DNA of 64,000 nucleotides from Echinostoma caproni (taxonomy: Eukaryota > Platyhelminthes > Trematoda > Plagiorchiida > Echinostomatidae), in NCBI GenBank assembly GCA_900618425.1, contig UZAN01039720.1, positions 55,870-119,869 of the forward strand. The letters are read 5' to 3'. This document shows, one piece after another, positions 12,000 to 23,472 of this stretch. The translations under genes were made by a program, and so were the position numbers. Positions within the stretch are counted from its first letter, which is position 1. Each line of letters opens with the position of its first letter. Below the pieces are notes generated by a model. The model saw only the letters and a list, made by a program, of their open reading frames with translations. It was not told where the DNA came from and made no database searches.

Positions 12000-14500
12000 T
12001 AGCCACTAAGCTTCAGGTCATTTGAGGGGAATACGGGAATGGCTTAAATGTAGCTGGTCGTGCGAACATCTTCACGTTGCTGTACTTAGTCCAGTTTCAG
12101 TCCGATCCACATTTATTTCTCCGTGCATTTGCATTCTTGTATTCCTGTCTTCATTAGATATGCAGTGCTATTGAGCAGTTGCTTCCCACGGAATGATTAT
12201 CCCACACGTTACAAATTGTTATTTTTGGTTATCTAGGCTTGCACAGTTTAATATCAAAACTACTCTCAAATTAGACAATTGCTTGGTGTTTCAGAGGTAT
12301 GCGAAGAGCCACGCCATCCACCTGCACACTGCCCACATACACATGAATTGAATAACAGGGTTGCGAGGACGACTTTTGTCTAAGGACTCATGCTGATCTC
12401 ACGTACACATCTTGTTCTACTGAATAGTGCGAGCCCATTCTGACTTGATCAGTAAATTCGTATCCTAGCATAGGTCATAGTACAGAGAAGCTAATGACGT
12501 GCAAGTTACGATCATCACAAATTATGGCTGCTGTACATGAATGAATGCGCTGGGTTATAGGTAAACATACTGCAAATGAAGCTGCATTGAACTAAATTGC
12601 TAAACATAGTACTAGAATGGTAGAGTAATTTCGCGAATGTACATAGCAACCTGATTCCCGATTCAAGATCACGAGAAAAAACGCGTGGGAAGTCAAACGG
12701 AATCCACACACACACACACACAAACAAAGAACACAAAATGCCAGCGATACTGCTCGTGAACACGGAAGCCATGCTGATCCAGGTGCATTTTGTTGCATTG
12801 TAAGTGATCCATATTTCGCGGATTAGTTGGATATCGGGTGCAGAAAAACCTAGTATCGGGAAGAGAAACACAAACGTTCTGTTCGCATTAGTGGCATTTT
12901 TATCATAAACTGATCAGCTCTTCTTCCTTCTCACAACTTGACCGTTTCACATCTCCCGTAAGGGGCCTGCCTTTTTCTGGTTGAGGCCACCTAAAAGGCT
13001 TTCACTAGTTCATGAGATAATGAATATTGCAATTTTAAACAATGCTTATTTCTGCCTGTTTCTGAGTGAGATATTTTAGACAACTATCCTTCTATCCAAC
13101 ACAGCTCACGTTAGAAACAACTTAAAGTAACAAATAAATAATTTCTCTTACTATTGACTAGTTGATGTTCTGTCTGCTCACTCAGATGTGATTATGGTAC
13201 ATTTCGTTGGTAATTGCAGTAACAGAATTGTTTATTCACTTGGATTTATGTTACTCAGTGTTATGTATACTTCGAACAATTTGGGTTCAGTTTTGATGAG
13301 CAAGGTTTTCTTGGACGTTCATTTCCTTTTTGGGGAATTGTAATCATCACACTTTGTAGGTTTGGCAGGAATATGTAAACCTCTGCAGGTATGTATCTAA
13401 TAGCTTGAAACCGCTCCCCTACTTATTGATCTTCGCCTAAAATTGCTTCATAGAAATTTCCATAAATGCGTTTTTTCATTTGTGTGTTTTCTATCAACCC
13501 CCCGGGGCTTATGCTACCGGGTTTTGTGACAAAACGACAGACGCAAGTGACTAAGGAGGTTTATACGATCTCCTTTGCATCAACAACCGGATGTAATGAA
13601 TAAAACATGCGAATATGCAGGATGCCTCGAATCTCGTTTAACACTATTCTAATCGAAAATGCATTGCACCTTATGGCGCAGGTTGAAAAGACCGAAAGTT
13701 TGCCTCGTCCAACTTTGTCATTTAAACCGGTCTGAGGAAACCGATCATAGAGACAATTCCCGAACAAGCAAATTGTTTTTTTTTCAATACCTATCTTGTT
13801 TGTCCTTCTGCAAATAGTTGCACGCATTGTCGTACCGATTGATTCTGAGGTTTCAAGATTCCTAAAGTCCGTTTCTTTGTTTTGCATGTTTTATTCGAAT
13901 CCAATTACCGAATGAAATGATTTCAAAAATAACATTTACATTCCAGCGGATTGCAAAGGTCAGTGTCGTAAATTAGGTGAGCCATTCTCCTCCAGTAGAT
14001 AAAAAGTCGCTGCAGTTAAAAGTGCACACTGATACTTAATTGTTATTCAGGGAGAAGGGAATGGAAAACCGATTTCGATATGACGAATTCCGTGGAATGT
14101 CGTGGAAACAACTGATCACGGAAAGAAGCGAAATGTGTTCCGGCAGATTTAATGTTTTTTTTTCGGGTAACGTTTGTCACATCACTTAAGAGTTTCTGAA
14201 CAATAAAACGGATCAGCTCGAATGAACTATGATGCAACATGAACGTGTCCAAGAATGATGTAGCGCCGATCCAAGAGTACTAACGTCGAAATGATACGAT
14301 TCAATACACACGTTATTATGGGATCAACTGTGTGTTATTTATAATGCGTTCGACCCTGTCACATCGTTTAAACTCAGAATAATTCAATACGTGGATTTTT
14401 ACTACCCTAATTATTAATCTAACAAAGCTGAAAATAAAATAAAACGATCAGGTCATCGCAGGGCGCACGGCAACTTCTCCATGAAACATCTGCCCATCAC
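12000..14500. other. Gene-poor stretch
   Basis: A CA microsatellite lies at 12705-12721 and makes Cys/Val-rich minus-strand frames (12515-12871) that I reject. A 108-codon minus-strand frame at 13561-13887 is unremarkable in composition and has no recognised motif. Nothing else could be supported. Confidence 0.4.
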
Positions 14501-14529
14501 ATCGAACTACTTTGTATCTGACTTTCTAC

Positions 14530-14555
14530 ACCACACACACAAACACAAACACAAG
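14530..14555. repeat. Imperfect CA microsatellite
   Basis: CA units interrupted by AAAC, about 25 bases. Confidence 0.85.
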
Positions 14556-15569
14556 AATTTGGCTTTCATGCTATTTGTGGTTAACTCACAGGTTATTGCC
14601 AGCAATGAACAGAGATAGGTAATACGGATTTGAACTGACCGTTCCAACGGCATTTTCACACGTTGCTGTTTGATTATCATCGAGGACAAAATGGGACGAA
14701 CTTGAATCGGTAATTTTGCTCAACCCCAGTTTGAGGTGGTTACAAAGCACCTTATAGGCGGGGTATTCCTAATAGAAATCGCTGACTACTCGTGGATAGC
14801 CACCCACCACTGATGAGCTATGGTAAGAGCCGAACTCGAGTACAGAGTGCTTTCTGAGTGCATTACTCGGTGATTAAAATCACGATTGTGAATGAAGTTG
14901 TTGTCTGAATGTTTCGCTGTCCTAGGCAGCGCTTTTTCATCATTATGTGATGCGATGCCCCTCAAATAATAATACATTTATATAATAAATAAATAACGAG
15001 GGAAGTAAAAAGTCATTTACATTCACATTTAACCATAGTAAGTTAGATTGGAACGGGTATGGACTAGGCAACAGAGATGATCACAGAATTTGTCGTCCTT
15101 TCCACCTAATGCAGTACCACTCTTTGTTGGCAAAATATGCTGATAGTGTCGATTCATGTGTCAAAACCCGTTCTACATAAAATGCATTGTGTTGTCGGTT
15201 TTTGGGAGTTCTGTACAAAATAGGTCCAGCCAAAAAAGGTCAAAATAAGCTGCGTAGCTGTTGGACAGTAGTTTTACATAGAAAACGCATATCTCAGATT
15301 GTTTTTCTTCTGCACTCTGAAACAATTGCGTCAAAGAAATGAAAATGCTATTGGTTGAAGGAATCTCGCCAACGTCCATTGGCAGTCAAATTCACTATCT
15401 GAAGTTCCTGCATGCTGAAGATATTCCTTCGATCAAAAGCCCTCGAGAAAACCGCAGAAGGCTAGAACTGTTCCACAGTTTGACTTCCAAAAGACTGTGC
15501 GTCCATAGATGGCCAACATGGAAATCTTGACTAGCTAACTCTAGGCCTACTCAAAGATTGGAGTTAATC

Positions 15570-16030
15570 GCATTAGCTGACACTCTCACAGGATTTTCTG
15601 ATAGAACAGAAATAAGTAAAGAACTGTTATCAATAAATCTTCAAAGACTTCATGGGCCAGATATACTACAACCGGTTTCATAAAAGCATTTTGGCAGCAT
15701 CATATCACTGGTTCAGTAAATCACCGTCGAAAATCAGCCCTCCAATGTTGAATACCGGATTGCCGGAGAATGGTCCGTATTTATCAAGAAAGAATTCACA
15801 GAATTGTTTCTATAGCCTTAGCTTTGACCACCCGTGAGGTATTTCAGAATAAACTTTTACGCAAGTGGTCTCTTCACTTGAAGATAAAGAATTATAATCA
15901 AAATGCCTTTTATTATCTAACTTCTTCAGTAGATTTTATTTTGCCTTCACTTGATAATAAATGTAAAGCTTTAACAGGGATATATTTCGGACTACAGCAA
16001 CGTAGTTCACAGTGTTTAGAGGGATTCAGG
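15570..16030 (+). pseudogene. Possible pre-palm reverse transcriptase remnant of a non-LTR element
   Basis: A plus-strand frame around 15600-15680 reads ISKELLSINLQRLHGPDILQ. This has the form of the GPD segment that precedes the palm in non-LTR reverse transcriptases. The following frame (15680-15837) gives an alternation ending GLPENG, reminiscent of the GxxPxxW segment further along that domain. Frames change at least twice, and no AFD, catalytic DD or endonuclease motif was found, so this may be a short fossil or chance. The same fossil class occurs at 2144-3400 in the window. Confidence 0.3.
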
Positions 16031-17616
16031 TGAATCAGAAAGTTTTCCAGGTATTATAGTTTACACACAGAATTCACATTACCCAAACACATCGTCCACA
16101 ATACAACAAAGCTTGTAATAGGCTTGCCTCACAGATACGCTCTGATTTGTGTTCAAATGCACGTCGATCTGTTCTGTTTGCGCCCAAATACAGAAGACTT
16201 TCAAACACGTAGAGAAGTGTGCAACACTTCCATATATTTGTACGTGGCACTTCTCTATGATTCCCGGATAGTAGTTTTGTGATTTCCCTACGGTCATATT
16301 CCAACTCCATATTCGTAGTGTCTATTAAATCTTCTCACCTATTTGTGGCAGTTGAGTATACATGCAAGGGTGTAAAGTAGCACTCACTTTCTTAACTCAA
16401 CTTGTCCGTTCGTTGAAAACAAATGTTCATAATGTTTTTTTAAACTAGGTTTATCATTTTTGAAAGTTTTGGTTTCATCTTCTGTGGTCCCGTTATGCCG
16501 TGTGGATTGTTTTCGAGGACGTCGCCCATCTGAGTTGGTCATTTTCCAGTCACACAACTAGACCCTGATGGCTCACGATGTTTCCAACATTAATGATATT
16601 TTACGCAGCTTATCTTGTAGACAAGCAGAGAAAATCATGTGGATTAAACATATGGAACACAAATAGATAAATAACACTAGACTTATCAGAACTGATGTGT
16701 TAGGTCAAGAGTTTATCACCGTCAGAAATAGATAAGAAATCATTTTTACTTTTGTGTTAAATGAAACAATATTCAGGTTAGACCTGCGTTGTGTATTCTT
16801 CGCCTGCTTTGATTCAAAGCGGACAGGCATTCAATGTTTCCTAGTGATTCTAATATTGAATATCAGTGAATAGTAAACTGCAAGAAATCACAGTTGAACA
16901 TTTTTCCTTTTCATAAGCCCCCTTCCCTCGGCACTACTTGCGAATTTAAGTTTGAGAAAAAATACCAGTTGACAGCCGAAATTCATCGTTGTCAGGGAGG
17001 AAAACAAAAAGGTGGGGTTGAACAGGGACTGCCGAGTGTCCAATGGAAATAAAACCGAATTTGAAAAACACGGGGTTCTCAAATAGGAATGTTCGCAGCG
17101 CGTCAAAATCGGAATGTTAGATTTGCTTTTACGGAAACTTCGATCGCACTTACACTAGGAGGCGTCGTGATATACTCAATCACACTATACACAACTTTTT
17201 TGTTACCATGCATTCGTTTACTTTATATATATCAAAGGGTAAATAAAGAAGTATCAGGTTCTGATTTTGATTGTGTGTACCAAAAATGTGGAAAGTCGCC
17301 TTTGTTTATCGATTCCAGGATATTTACTTCGGAACTATTCTCAAATGCTTCGGGACACCCCAACAATTGTGTCAGGTTTCGAATCGTGTTTTACAACATA
17401 GTCTCATTTTAGTCTGGCAATCCAGGGTGAGGACCATTAAGCAGGCCAGATCTTTCATGATAAACTAACCTCATGTCAGCAAATAATGAAATAACTTTAT
17501 CAATTAATTACTGAACACTAGGGTGCATTTGAAAAACTGTAATAAAACGCAATGATTTATGTCTGATATATATTAAATTTGGGACATAATAACCATAATA
17601 ACAGCCATGTTGTCTT

Positions 17617-17838
17617 TCTGGGGCCGTGGTGGTCAATCGGTTAGGCTACCAAATTGTGACCCGGAAGTCCCTGGTTCGAACTTCTCCACCGCCGTCTGTC
17701 TTCCCTATTTCTGTATTTCACCAGGTAGTCTTTGTATGGCTGCAGCTCCCTTCCGGAAATGTAAATGTACATTTGTATATTCAATAAATAAAAAGGAGGT
17801 CAAAAGACAACCATTATTATTGATATTATTATTATTAG
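17617..17838 (+). repeat. tRNA-derived SINE family 1, intact head and tail
   Basis: The element has a perfect A box (TGGTCAATCGG, 17630-17640) and a B-box-like GGTTCGAACTT (17673-17683) at tRNA spacing. A body follows containing CCACCGCCGTCTGTCTTCCC, TTTGTATGGCTGCAGC and a TTTGTATATTCAATAAA segment, ending in an ATT-rich tail (about 17812-17838). The body matches, in opposite orientation, the copies at 18155-18300 and 11835-11960. RNA polymerase III transcription of the head and retroposition by a partner non-LTR enzyme is the usual model for such elements. No hammerhead core is present in this family. Confidence 0.8.
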
Positions 17839-18154
17839 TGAGTGCTGATTTTGCGTCTATGAGAGAACTTGTGTCAAAACTGTTTGAGTCGAGGGAAAGA
17901 ATCCAAAACCCTCATTTACTTGACCGATCTCACGGATTACGCGACAATTTTATGACTGTTTTCAATTGATCACTGAGTAACTCATCAACAAGCACTCGGT
18001 TTGTGGATAGTTTTATACTTGTAACTGCAGATGAGCAGATCTAAAGGTCGTCAGTTTTGCATTGCTACCGTACAATTTTTGGTAAGAAATCCGGGAAAAG
18101 AAATTGCTAATTTCTAAAGTAAATGATTAAAAAATGTCTTTTTAATTCCTTTTT

Positions 18155-18300
18155 CCATTTGTTGAATATACAGATGTACAATCAACTTTAAGGTAGGGGG
18201 CTGCGGCCATACAAAGGCTGCATGGGGAAAATACAGATATAGCGAAGACGGGCGGCGGTGGAGCGGCTTAAACCCGGAACACCCACGTCACTAGTTGGTA
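18155..18300 (-). repeat. SINE family 1, second copy, opposite orientation
   Basis: On the minus strand it carries a B-box-like CCGGGTTTAAGCC, then CCACCGCCGCCCGTCTTCGC, TTTGTATGGCCGCAGC and TCTGTATATTCAACAAAT, matching the body of 17617-17838 base for base over long stretches. It lies about 320 bases from that copy in opposite orientation, so a transcript across both could fold into a long hairpin. Confidence 0.8.
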
Positions 18301-18765
18301 AGGATTACAACAAATAATGAAGAAACTAACTTTTCCAAGTCGCCTTAGATTATTCTTTAGAAAACAAAATATTAAAATGAAGACTATTAGCATTCAGTAG
18401 ATCTCCGGCTGCATTTCGGTTTCCTTGACAAGCTTTGCACATTTGCATACTCCTAATACAGTCTCCCATGTATTATAAACGTGTTTCAAATAGAACAATA
18501 TCCCGAAGGGCGGGACTGAATTTAGATTAAGAAAATTCGTAAAAACATTATCAATGTATGAGTTATAGTTCTGAATGGTAGTACTTTTGATGGGTTCTGT
18601 TAAGGTACTCATTCTCAGCATTTCATATTATTGTACGAGACGTTACACATTGTCTTTAATCTGTAACGGGACCAGCAAAGAGTGTTTATTGGGTGAGAGT
18701 AACTTCCATTTTCATCCAATTCTACCCTTCTCTCCTAAATGCATTGACCTGAATGCACCTTTTAG

Positions 18766-18888
18766 GACTTTGCTCATCTACGCCAGTCGTGGTGAACTTG
18801 AGCCTGAACCTCCGCAAAATCATAGTTGGTCACTAGGTGGTTCCCAAAGCACTTCGATACCAACAAGTCCTCTTCATATCAGTATGCG
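18766..18888 (+). CDS. Candidate internal exon, Ser/Pro-rich, unknown protein
   Basis: A pyrimidine-rich acceptor (GCACCTTTTAG ending 18765) and a strong donor (GCG|GTATGT at 18889) bracket 123 bases that are open in one frame. The 40-residue translation is rich in Ser, Pro and Glu (ELEPEPPQNHSWSLGGSQST in the middle), as in a disordered region. Intron phases would be 2 on both sides. The frame is open upstream too, so the exon could start earlier. No family is recognised. It may belong to the same plus-strand gene as 20098-20230 and 20950-21139, but this is only proximity. Confidence 0.4.
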
Positions 18889-20097
18889 GTATGTAATTAA
18901 ATCGGTGATTTCAGATGCACCCATTGCGCCTATGAATGGTCGACAGAAGATCGCTAGGATTTGATTTTTGCTCGGAAGTCTCACCTCCCCGCCAAATATC
19001 AACGTGTGCTGTTTGGCCAGATACTCGCAGGATTTATCTTCTGTATGCAATGAGGCTACGTGCTAGCATGTGATCCAGTTCGTTGAGATTACAGTCTGCG
19101 GTGATCTCAACACGAGATTTTAACTGAAGGTTTCTCTCTCCCCCTTTCTCGTGACATTGAAGGTGAACGAGAATCGTTTTCACCTTTTATGTGCTTAGGT
19201 TTTCGCAATCTTGAGGGTTGATGCCCGATTAAAACGCAGTCCGGCAGTTATACGTCTTGTCGGTTACTCTGGCCAGAAATGAGTCTGTCACAATAGATCA
19301 CTAAATATTTCAGCTGCTAATTACTGCACAAAATAATCCACCAGTGCACAGATATACCGTCCACCCTTCAAATAACATGCGGATAGCCCATTGTGTTGAC
19401 GGCAACCATTGCATTAGACTAACCAGTGGTCGTTGTTTAAAGTGATGCTCCATGATCGGGGTGGGTTATAGGGGCTTTTAAAGCATTTTCACTCATTGCA
19501 GAAATTTAGGAAGTCCTTGACTGTTTGTGGCTACTAAATGGTTGCTTTTTGAACAATATTAGTTCGTCAGCTTTATTCTCCCTCTCTATATCTCAGTACC
19601 CGTCAGTCGACCAATACCCAAAGAATTATATCTTTGGTTTGCGCTTTTTCTAATGATTTATATGTTGAGTTGGCCATCTTCCGTATTCCGGTTATTACTG
19701 TTACAATAATGTTGCTACGTGGGTGATCGTTGCTATATAAGAATCCTTTTTGTTATCATTCAAGGTGGTACAAAAGCTAATCCAAATTCGGGTGCATTTC
19801 AATGCGCCGATGTTGCATTATTTTTTCAACCGCATCGGTTGGGTTTTAATATGTTTGCAATTTCATAGTTAGCTTAAGGATTGATGTTAGAGCGAACAGT
19901 CCTATAATTTTATTATTGCAAATCACACTGTTTTGGAAAAAAACACAAGCAAAAGGTTTTTCGAGTGTTCCATTATTTGCGGTAACTTCTGCTCATGTAG
20001 CAGTTCTCGTGAGTTTCAACTTCCTCATATACATCTTGATGTAGTTAAGAAGGCATTGTTCCTCCCCGACCACAGTCTCGCTTAAACTTGAATGCAG

Positions 20098-20230
20098 GAT
20101 GATGTTGGCGTTGGAGATATGGCTGAAATTGGTCCTAACCCCGGTAATCCTGAAATTGTTGAAAAGGGTCCCCTTCGAACGGCTTACTCTTTTGCAGCGA
20201 GGAGTGCCGAGGGAAGTGAATCAGATCAAA
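20098..20230 (+). CDS. Candidate internal exon next to assembly gap
   Basis: Bracketed by an acceptor (ACTTGAATGCAG ending 20097) and a good donor (CAAA|GTGAGT at 20231). Frame one gives 44 residues with an acidic start (DDVGVGDMAEIGPNPGNPEI). A second frame is also open and starts MMLALEIW; this one would be frame-compatible with the phase-2 donor of 18888. I favour the acidic frame on composition, but cannot decide. The 646-base N gap begins nine bases after the exon. Confidence 0.4.
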
Positions 20231-20239
20231 GTGAGTAAC

Positions 20240-20885
20240 NNNNNNNNNNNNNNNNNNNNNNNNNNNNNNNNNNNNNNNNNNNNNNNNNNNNNNNNNNNNN
20301 NNNNNNNNNNNNNNNNNNNNNNNNNNNNNNNNNNNNNNNNNNNNNNNNNNNNNNNNNNNNNNNNNNNNNNNNNNNNNNNNNNNNNNNNNNNNNNNNNNNN
20401 NNNNNNNNNNNNNNNNNNNNNNNNNNNNNNNNNNNNNNNNNNNNNNNNNNNNNNNNNNNNNNNNNNNNNNNNNNNNNNNNNNNNNNNNNNNNNNNNNNNN
20501 NNNNNNNNNNNNNNNNNNNNNNNNNNNNNNNNNNNNNNNNNNNNNNNNNNNNNNNNNNNNNNNNNNNNNNNNNNNNNNNNNNNNNNNNNNNNNNNNNNNN
20601 NNNNNNNNNNNNNNNNNNNNNNNNNNNNNNNNNNNNNNNNNNNNNNNNNNNNNNNNNNNNNNNNNNNNNNNNNNNNNNNNNNNNNNNNNNNNNNNNNNNN
20701 NNNNNNNNNNNNNNNNNNNNNNNNNNNNNNNNNNNNNNNNNNNNNNNNNNNNNNNNNNNNNNNNNNNNNNNNNNNNNNNNNNNNNNNNNNNNNNNNNNNN
20801 NNNNNNNNNNNNNNNNNNNNNNNNNNNNNNNNNNNNNNNNNNNNNNNNNNNNNNNNNNNNNNNNNNNNNNNNNNNNNNNNNNNNN
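20240..20885. other. Assembly gap (646 N)
   Basis: Run of unknown bases. Long open frames spanning it on either strand are artefacts of the Ns. Confidence 1.
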
Positions 20886-21139
20886 ACCAATGTCAAATTA
20901 TTCGTGTTTACGATATTTGTGTTCCAATGAACAATAATATTCATAGTGGGCTGATTGCATCAGACGTTGGCACGCAAACGGATCACTTAATATCCAAAAG
21001 AAAGATCTTGAAAAAGAATCTGGTATTTAATTCGGTGAGAAATGAAGCATCCTCAAAGCGTGAAAGTTATAACACCGTAAACCAAATGAATAGGTCGTGT
21101 GGTGCCAGGCATCTGCAAACTGCAAACGTTTTCGGGTAA
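20886..21139 (+). CDS. Candidate terminal exon with DVGTQTD motif
   Basis: Open from the gap edge to TAA at 21137-21139. A candidate acceptor (AATATTCATAG, about 20945) would start the exon near 20946. The peptide is basic and polar and contains SDVGTQTDHL, which fits the TQT-type binding motif recognised by dynein light chain LC8. Short motifs like this occur by chance, so binding is inference. A possible donor (TTCG|GTGAGA, about 21036) would end it early. No protein family is recognised. Confidence 0.35.
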
Positions 21140-22072
21140 ACGCGTATGCGAAGTCACATTCATGTTGAATTAGTGTTTGTAAAAATCAGTAACATTTTTC
21201 ATTAGATTTTGAATCATTGGTTATTCACTCGAATGTGTTGCGTATAATCGTTCTGGATTTTTAATTGTTGGTTTTAATAGTTTAGTATGGTACACAGAAT
21301 AACGTCACACTGGTTCGNTCGATCTATATACTTGAATCTTGGAAATGTTTTTCTTGTGTGACCAAGGATTGTCCAGTGGCTTAAAAGGGTGTACTCAAGT
21401 TCAGTTGTGTACCCCAGATCCAGTATGCTTTTAAAAATAAGAACGTGAAATTTGAATACCAATGAACGTTTGGACGTTTGCGTGCTAAAGTGATTACAAG
21501 GTTTGATTCAGATTTACACAAATGATACACCACAAGCCGTCAAATGCATATAACAGATAGTTTGTCGCCCGTGTATACCATTACATCGAGATTCAGTGAG
21601 GGCTGTATAGTTAGACTGACAACAATATAAATAAAAAGATACATAAATATGATTGTTCAATCAATAAAATGCCGTATTACTAAAAGTAGTGAACGAATCG
21701 ACATGAAGCCGATGAGGCTGTTCCACGAACTTTGGTGTGGGAAGGATGTAAGATGAGATGCCCTAACTGAAGCAACAAAACGGATGTTAATCCAAACGAT
21801 AGAACACAATAACATTCATTACTCACCACTTTAACATTCCTGAGGTGTTGTTTGAATAAATACAGCTGAAGGCTCAGTATATTGACTGGATCACGCTCAA
21901 ATAGCGATTCACAGAAGAGAGCAACTGGGTTGATTCACGAAGAAAACACAATGGTGTCGAATGGAAGTAAAATCGAACCTGCTGAATCTATTTAACGTGG
22001 TATACCATGGACCAATTCAAAGATCTTACATGTCTTTTTACCTTACAAAGTGAATTCCAGACCTCTTCTTAC

Positions 22073-22255
22073 TGATGCGAAGTTGCAAATAAATTGATTT
22101 CCTTGTAAACCTTTTCTGGATAGTGATTTAAAACTCCTATTCCATTTGGATCAACTGAACCCAAGTCATTGTTGCTTTTTGGGTGAGGTCGCTGATCGAA
22201 TTCCTCATTTTCATCCCAGATTTGTAAGTCAACCTTTTTCATTAGAAACGTATTA
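22073..22255 (-). CDS. Candidate internal exon, unknown protein
   Basis: On the minus strand a strong donor (CATCA|GTAAGA, at 22072) ends an open frame whose translation is polar and protein-like (for example IWDENEEFDQRPHPKSNNDL, then YPEKVYKEINLF). The acceptor (GTGGCAG ending 22256) has a weak pyrimidine tract. An internal ATG (ATGAAAAAGGTTGAC) could instead make this a first coding exon. A plus-strand frame overlaps it but is less protein-like. No family is recognised. Confidence 0.35.
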
Positions 22256-23260
22256 CTGCCACTCAATTAAAGCTCTCTGGTTGACCAGTGAATTGCGGCT
22301 TGTAAAATCACTGCTCAGGACCAACTTCACTCGGATCTCTCATTCCTTTCGTCCATAAAAGCTTTTCTAACGAGGTGGGTTTATATATTATGATGACTTT
22401 TCAGCCAGCTGATGTTGAAGACGAAAGGATAGAAGAACGAGTGAACACGTAACGCTCCTATGGTTTTCATCATTGTTGAGGTGTGCTACTGAACCCAGAA
22501 GTAAGTTATTTGTATCAGCAGACGTGGAAAATTATTATACACTGAACGAGGGAAATTTCTAAACTGATCAAATACTGCATGCGTTTTGGTGGGAAGTCAA
22601 TTTTAGGCAAAAATGCTTCTGCCGATGGTTTCCCTTCCACCCTCCCCTCGGGGGACGCGTTTGCCATTCCAGATCGATACGCGGGTTGGTTGGTGCACAT
22701 ACCACATTGTGATCGACCTCAATCTTCCCAATCCGTTCTCCCTTCGGCATGAATTATGGATAAGAATCACAGGTGTGTCTCTGTGTGTATGCGTGCGTGC
22801 GCGGTTTTCGCAGCATTCTGGAATGAGTTTTACTATGCGAATTACAGATGTTTGGAAAGAGAACTGGTTAAATTAAAGGTGTTGTAAAAGTGCGGATGAA
22901 GTTCCGGCTCATTCGAAGGTATCCTCAATCCAATATTTCACTTCAAAAATAAATTTTCGGTTAAAACAAAAATTCATACTGTATCAGTCATGTAACAATT
23001 GTAAGGAAACTCTCAAATACTAAATCGCTTCTTCCATCGTTTGGTTTAATGTTAACAGTTGTTTGGGGAATAAATACCCATAATGAATAACGTGCTCAGA
23101 CCGAACTGGATCCTTTTGTGCACGTCATGATCATAAATTGGAAAATGAAAGGCGTAACCTAACAATGCAAATCAATAGCCCAACTATAGAATCGAGGACA
23201 ATGTTGGCACCATTTGCGAACAACCAATGTCCACTACACTCACGGGGACGAATGCATCAG

Positions 23261-23292
23261 TGTTGTGAGATACTACTCACTCATGAGTAGTA
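23261..23292. repeat. Palindromic repeat, copy A
   Basis: About 30 bases including TACTACTCACTCATGAGTAG. They match 24921-24951 at about 25 of 30 positions in the same orientation. The core is nearly self-complementary. The two copies bracket the Gag remnant at 23473-24929. Confidence 0.7.
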
Positions 23293-23472
23293 CGCAAAAA
23301 GATGCGGTTTCTTTCAACTACCAAAATTAGCAAGACCTGTTTGAGCAAACTGCTGATGTTCGGTATGGTGAACACAAGAATGCGCATCTAATACTGATTC
23401 GTTCCATCGGCTATCTTGTGTGCGTGTAGGAATTCTGCAACCTTGTTTCAAATGAGATATTTTGTTGTATGA

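Noticed and set aside
17617..17700. Genuine tRNA gene
   Set aside because: A and B boxes are present, but the ends do not pair as an acceptor stem, and the body matches two other dispersed copies, so it is a SINE.
20099..21139. 346-codon plus frame and 269-codon minus frame
   Set aside because: Both run through 646 Ns. Only the short ends outside the gap carry information.
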